A stretch of 9,850 nt of DNA from NCBI GenBank assembly GCA_905216045.1, contig CAJMSL010000065.1, positions 1 through 9,850 of the forward strand. The letters run 5' to 3'. How positions within the stretch are numbered: position 1 is the stretch's first letter; the number at the start of each line of letters is the position of its first letter. This document shows, one piece after another, positions 6,799 through 9,850 of this stretch. The notes below the pieces were generated by a model that was not told where the DNA came from, searched no databases, and was given only the letters and a program-made list of their open reading frames with translations. A program made the translations under genes and the position numbers. The DNA is from an uncultured bacterium (GTDB taxonomy: Bacteria; Actinomycetota; Coriobacteriia; Coriobacteriales; Coriobacteriaceae).

Positions 6799-8595
6799 CT
6801 ACTCAACTCCTTCTTGTTCAAGTGTACGGATAACGGGCTCAGAGCGAAGGGAGATTTTCGCATCATACACGCCCTCTGTTTCGAACATAACGAGCTCATT
6901 GGTACCAGGGTGCAATAAACCGTGCGGAACATAGAGCGTCATGATGGGACCCTTATCCCAAAAACGTCCGACATTCGTTCCGTTTACGAATGCCACACCC
7001 TTTCCAAAACCCGTAGTGTCGATAAAGGTATCAGCCGGCTCAGATATATCAAACTTTGCGCGGTAAAAGGAAGGTTGCCCCTCTACCCAGCCGGCGGAAT
7101 AATCAAGATTATCGATGTTATCGAGTGGCAGACAACGCATCTCCCAACCGGTAACAAAGTGAAGATCAACGCAAACTCCTGTCCTAATGCCCTTATGCTG
7201 CGTATCAGCGAGCAATTTGTGACCATAATTGACGCGACCCATATCCTCGGTCAGAACATCCAGGCGGTTTTGTTCACAGGGAAGAACGCAGTGAATATCT
7301 TCCCCGATGTGCTCCTGATACTGCGTCGCCACTTTGTCACCGTTCACAAACACCTGTGCACGGTCGCGGGCGTCAATAACCCGAATACGCTCTTCATCTG
7401 CACGGTCACGCTCGACAGTCGTGGTATATAACGTATATCCATACGACTGACCCATCTCTTCCATGGGCATAGGATATTGGGCTTCAATCGGCTCCGAAAG
7501 AATATCGAGCACATTAAAGAGACTTACGCGCTCACTCACCGAAATATCGGGCATGGAAAACGTCTTTTTTGTTAACGGCTTGCTTTGCGCGATATCGGGA
7601 TACAGCTCGTGAACTGTCCTTTGAATTGCGAAGTATTTCTCGGTCGGGTTGCCCTGTTCGTCCAATGGAGCATCGTAGTCATATGATGTCACCTGGTGCA
7701 GGTCATGCGTATGGCGTGCAGAACATCCGTTCATAAATCCAAAGTTGGTGCCTCCATGAAACATGTAGAGGTTTAAAGATCCTCCAAGCTCGCGCACCTC
7801 GCGAACGCAAGAGGCAAGATCTTCGGGATCGCGTCTGATGACGTTCTCCCCATAGCGATTGAACCAGCCGTCCCACAATTCCATGCACATAAGAGGCCAT
7901 TGTTTTCCATGTTCCTTGTGAAAAGCAGAAAGAGCCTCAAAGTTCTCCTTTGCATGAGAACCAAAGTTGCCGGTGCACAACACATCATCGTCAATGAGCG
8001 TACCGGCACGAAGACACCCACGCCACGGACCATCGGAAGTACAAAGGGGCACGGAAACCCCACGCTCGACCATAAGGCGACGAATCGCACGAAGATAGTC
8101 CTTATCCTCGCAATATGATCCATACTCGTTTTCAACCTGCATCATGATGATGTTTCCGCCCTTGACAATCTGACGCGGGACGAGTATCGGCATGAGATGG
8201 TCGTAGTAATGCGCAACGTGAGCAAGAAACTTGGGGTCGCTGCTACGCGGTCTCATATCATGTTGGCGCAGCAGCCATGCTGGCATGCCGCCAAATTCCC
8301 ATTCTGCGCAAATAAACGGAGAAGGCCGAACAATTGCATACAGACCGAGCGACGCCGCCTCATCAAGAAATGCCGCCAAATCAATTGAACCAGAAAAATC
8401 AAAGACGCCAGGCTTTGGCTCATGAAGATTCCACGGTACATACGTTTCGACCGTATTAAACCCAAGAGCCTTAAGGTTATAGAGCGAGTGATGCCAGTCG
8501 CTCGGATGAACACGCATATAGTGAATCGCCCCCGACAAGATGGTGAACGGCTCATCATCGAGTAGGAATTGATTGGTGATTTTAAACGAATGCAT
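6799..8595 (-). CDS. bgaC: GH35 beta-galactosidase, intracellular (likely Gal-beta1,3-HexNAc specific)
   Basis: This 598-aa retaining glycosidase removes terminal beta-galactose. The catalytic barrel opens with FTILSGAIHYMRVHP and continues with the ETYVPWNLHEP motif. The acid/base is Glu157 in QVENEYGS, and the likely nucleophile is Glu239 in MELWDGWF. The beta-sandwich C-terminal domains follow (FVNGTNVGRFWDKGP near the end). There is no signal peptide or membrane segment, so it acts on sugar already imported. The ATG at 8595 has GGGAG four bases upstream. It is the first gene of the cluster and runs into EIIB with a two-base gap. The order GH35-EIIB-EIIC-EIID is that of the pneumococcal bgaC and Lactobacillus gnb loci, whose enzymes cleave Gal-beta1,3-GlcNAc and/or Gal-beta1,3-GalNAc. 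The substrate here is inferred. The product would be galactose plus HexNAc-6-phosphate. Confidence 0.93.
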   Translation of the reverse strand: MHSFKITNQFLLDDEPFTILSGAIHYMRVHPSDWHHSLYNLKALGFNTVETYVPWNLHEPKPGVFDFSGSIDLAAFLDEAASLGLYAIVRPSPFICAEWEFGGMPAWLLRQHDMRPRSSDPKFLAHVAHYYDHLMPILVPRQIVKGGNIIMMQVENEYGSYCEDKDYLRAIRRLMVERGVSVPLCTSDGPWRGCLRAGTLIDDDVLCTGNFGSHAKENFEALSAFHKEHGKQWPLMCMELWDGWFNRYGENVIRRDPEDLASCVREVRELGGSLNLYMFHGGTNFGFMNGCSARHTHDLHQVTSYDYDAPLDEQGNPTEKYFAIQRTVHELYPDIAQSKPLTKKTFSMPDISVSERVSLFNVLDILSEPIEAQYPMPMEEMGQSYGYTLYTTTVERDRADEERIRVIDARDRAQVFVNGDKVATQYQEHIGEDIHCVLPCEQNRLDVLTEDMGRVNYGHKLLADTQHKGIRTGVCVDLHFVTGWEMRCLPLDNIDNLDYSAGWVEGQPSFYRAKFDISEPADTFIDTTGFGKGVAFVNGTNVGRFWDKGPIMTLYVPHGLLHPGTNELVMFETEGVYDAKISLRSEPVIRTLEQEGVE

Positions 8596-8973
8596 GCTAC
8601 TCCCGATCTTCGTGCTCTACGACGCGGATGCCGGTTCCCCGACCCTCAGCTAAACGCCTTGCCTATTATGGACGCATTGACGCAATTATGTAGTCAGAAT
8701 CTGAAGTGGTCCGTAAACGGTAGCCAAATGACGATGAACGGCTTTAATGAACAAAATATAAACCCGCTGGTAAATTACTTTTTTACTATAGATTTCTAGC
8801 GATTCTATATTTGAAAGGTGGTATGTACCAGCTATTCACTATTTCATACTAGTTACATTATGCTTCAATCGCATTTCTTCAAATGCTTATCTACTTTGTT
8901 GTTGCCGATTTGAGTGCGCGTGCGCCAACCCAAGCATCGTCACGGCTTCAGTTCCCCTATTCATAAACATAAA
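8596..8973. other. Non-coding control region and long leader upstream of the GH35-PTS cluster
   Basis: I see no gene here. About 8740-8900 is AT-rich, while 8596-8700 has average composition. It contains several inverted repeats: TGGTA-TG-TACCA (8819-8830), GCATTT-CTTC-AAATGC (8871-8886), TATAGA-N11-TCTATA (8787-8809) and CCGT-AA-ACGG (8711-8720). If transcription starts near 8780-8800, the GH35 messenger would have a leader of roughly 190-200 bases. A 76-codon plus-strand frame beginning with TTG at 8569 overlaps the GH35 start in antisense and has no recognisable content. Confidence 0.6.
8804..8833 (-). promoter_or_regulatory. Candidate GntR (NagR/DasR-like) operator with an adjacent -10 element
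   Basis: The 18-base segment 8816-8833 reads AGGTGGTATGTACCAGCT. It is symmetric except for one base pair and the central TG. The core TGGT-N4-ACCA is the form of operator bound by HutC/UTRA-type GntR proteins of amino-sugar metabolism (DasR and NagR sites resemble TGGTCTAGACCA). On the minus strand the palindrome is followed by TATAGA (8809-8804) at the distance of a -10 element, so the operator would cover the -35 region. The -35 itself is poor. TATAGT at 8790-8785 is an alternative -10. The local GntR protein is the natural candidate ligand. Confidence 0.5.
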
Positions 8974-9019
8974 ACCCCGTCAAACGTGATTCCCCTAGGG
9001 AAAACACGCTTGGCGGGGT
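8974..9019 (-). terminator. Rho-independent terminator after the YhcH-family gene
   Basis: On the minus strand a 15-position stem (ACCCCG-C-CAA-G-CGTG with CACG-T-TTG-A-CGGGGT, one mismatch and one G-U pair) is followed by TTTATGTTTATG. Its loop is an imperfect copy of the palindrome at 9025-9048. It closes the nagA-YhcH unit and insulates the GH35 control region from it. On the plus strand there is no U-tract. Confidence 0.85.
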
Positions 9020-9024
9020 CGTAG

Positions 9025-9048
9025 CGTGATTCCCCTAGGGGAATCACG
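9025..9048. repeat. Perfect 24-bp palindrome, second copy degenerate at 8985-9008
   Basis: CGTGATTCCCCT followed directly by its exact reverse complement makes a perfect 24-base palindrome, 33 bases beyond the YhcH-family stop codon. The same 24 positions recur 40 bases away at 8985-9008 with two mismatches, as the loop of the terminator hairpin. As RNA the first copy would form a 12-bp hairpin before the terminator, and the two copies can also pair with each other in mutually exclusive ways. It may be a double terminator, a protein site, or part of a dispersed repeat family. Confidence 0.9.
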
Positions 9049-9080
9049 CCATCAGGCGAACAACTCAGCCGAGCAGTTCG

Positions 9081-9554
9081 CTACTCCTCCCAGTAAGCGT
9101 CTGCAAGCAGCTTAAAGCAGATCTTCTTGACCGGCTGTGCGCCATCGCCCGGGAACTCGAGCGTGGGCATGTGAGGCTCGCCGGCAACGAACAGCGCGAA
9201 CTTATCGTCAGCAAGATCGCCGGCGATCGAGGCGTCGGAATCGACCAGATCGTAGTCGTCCTTCTCGTCAAACTCCTGGACCAGCGTCAGGCTGCCCGTG
9301 GCGACCTTAAAGGCCTCGCGACCCTCGACGTCGATCTGCAGGTCGTGATAGCGCTGATGCGTCTCGTAATGAGCCTCAGCCTCGGGACGCGTCGTGGGAG
9401 CCATGACGTTCGCAAAGACCTTGTCGCCCAGAATCGGATGGCTGCCGACCTCGAGCTCCGCCGGGTCGTTCTCCTCGAGCCAGTCGATCAGCACGTCGAG
9501 GCCCTTGAGCATTCCGCGATATTCCTCGATATCGCCTAATGCACCGTAAATCAT
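9081..9554 (-). CDS. YhcH/YjgK/YiaL (DUF386, EbgC-like) cupin family protein, putative sugar anomerase
   Basis: This 157-aa cytoplasmic beta-sandwich protein belongs to the family containing E. coli YhcH/NanQ (sialic acid anomerase), TabA and EbgC. The start MIYGALGDIEEYRG is typical. Metal-site residues lie in HYETHQRYHDLQIDVEG (Glu64, His66, His70) and in GEPHMP (His128), followed by the family's closing VKKICFKL. The ATG at 9554 has AAAGGGG about seven bases upstream. It lies 32 bases after the nagA stop and is followed by a terminator, so the two form a pair. In the similar pneumococcal locus the corresponding position holds galM (aldose mutarotase), so an anomerase role on galactose or HexNAc-6-P is a reasonable inference. 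The true substrate is unknown. Confidence 0.9.
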   Translation of the reverse strand: MIYGALGDIEEYRGMLKGLDVLIDWLEENDPAELEVGSHPILGDKVFANVMAPTTRPEAEAHYETHQRYHDLQIDVEGREAFKVATGSLTLVQEFDEKDDYDLVDSDASIAGDLADDKFALFVAGEPHMPTLEFPGDGAQPVKKICFKLLADAYWEE

Positions 9555-9586
9555 CTAAATCCCCTTTCGGATCGTTTCCTTGGCGG

Positions 9587-9850
9587 CTACTCGGCAAACG
9601 CGTTGCCGACGCTGTTGCCACCCACATACGTCTCGACCAGGGTAAGGTCGGGATTGAACACGACAAAGTCGGCGTCGCGACCGGGCATAATGCTGCCACA
9701 TTTATCCTCGACGTGAGCAGAGCGCGCGGGCACCTCGGTCGCCATGCGAATGGCGATATCGGCGCTCGCAAGACCCCAGTCGACGATGTTCTTGACGCCC
9801 TGTGCGAGCGTGAGCACCGAACCGGCGATAGCAGAGCCATCGGCGAGCCA
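9587..9850 (-). CDS. nagA: N-acetylglucosamine/galactosamine-6-phosphate deacetylase, C-terminal 87 residues (runs off right edge; N-terminal part is at 1-983)
   Basis: This is the C-terminal part of the deacetylase, ending at the TAG at 9589-9587. It reads WLADGSAIAGSVLTLAQGV and then the typical tail with RMATEVPARS and PGRDADFVVF, which matches the end of NagA-type amidohydrolases (the GS-LTM segment, then the small beta-sandwich closing strands). Base 9850 is a codon's first base, in the same frame as the left-edge fragment. The overlap of 77 bases is shared, so the new sequence contributed here is 9587-9773. The YhcH-family gene starts 32 bases downstream, which suggests co-transcription. 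The GTG at 9817 is an internal valine codon and not a start. Confidence 0.95.
   Translation of the reverse strand, partial: WLADGSAIAGSVLTLAQGVKNIVDWGLASADIAIRMATEVPARSAHVEDKCGSIMPGRDADFVVFNPDLTLVETYVGGNSVGNAFAE
9774..9850. repeat. Terminal direct repeat, right copy (77 bp, identical to 1-77)
   Basis: This is the second copy of the exact 77-base end overlap. Collapsing the two copies gives a closed unit of 9773 bp and an uninterrupted nagA. Confidence 0.97.

Noticed and set aside
8569..8799. Plus-strand 76-codon frame in the gene-free region
   Set aside because: It starts at a TTG inside the antisense of GH35, has only a poor ribosome-binding site and no recognisable content.
8850..8973. 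Replication origin or iterons in the AT-rich gene-free region
   Set aside because: Only single inverted repeats are present. There are no spaced direct repeats, no DnaA-box cluster and no adjacent replication gene.
1..9850. CRISPR array, tRNA, rRNA or insertion sequence
   Set aside because: No regularly spaced repeats, no cloverleaf-like gene, no rRNA motif and no transposase reading frame were seen on either strand.

Overview
The window looks like a gut Actinobacterium, most likely a Collinsella-type member of Coriobacteriia. This is inferred from a moderately high GC content, heavy use of G/C-ending codons in the main catabolic genes, and the mix of a mannose-family PTS with mucin-sugar enzymes. 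No rRNA or marker gene is present to confirm it. Every convincing gene lies on the minus strand, so transcription runs from high to low coordinates.

The first 77 bases and the last 77 bases are identical (1-77 = 9774-9850). If the ends are joined, the two edge fragments of nagA (1-983 and 9587-9850) fuse in frame into one complete 389-codon gene. The sequence is therefore best read as a closed unit of 9773 bp: a circular contig, an excised circle, or one unit of a tandem array. No replication, partition, mobilisation, integrase or transposase gene is visible.

In transcription order the layout is: an upstream control region (about 8596-8973) with a palindrome resembling GntR/NagR-type operators; an intracellular GH35 beta-galactosidase (6799-8595); PTS EIIB (6332-6796), EIIC (5351-6238) and EIID (4522-5361); a strong intrinsic terminator (4416-4479); an unrecognised membrane-anchored helical protein (3710-4333); PTS EIIA (3200-3628); a GntR/UTRA regulator (2378-3112); the AgaS-type sugar-phosphate deaminase/isomerase (1100-2266); a terminator (1041-1081); nagA (983 down across the join to 9587); a YhcH/EbgC-family cupin (9081-9554); and a palindrome-rich terminator (8974-9048).

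Together these genes read as a pathway for galacto-N-biose (Gal-beta1,3-GalNAc, mucin core 1) and/or lacto-N-biose (Gal-beta1,3-GlcNAc). The PTS would import and phosphorylate the disaccharide, and GH35 would release galactose. NagA would deacetylate the HexNAc-6-phosphate, and AgaS would convert galactosamine-6-phosphate to tagatose-6-phosphate plus ammonia. The gene set resembles the gnb locus of Lactobacillus casei and the bgaC-PTS-agaS-galM locus of Streptococcus pneumoniae. A YhcH-family protein takes the place of GalM here, and an unknown protein is inserted between EIID and EIIA. The substrate is inferred from family and context and is not proven by the sequence.
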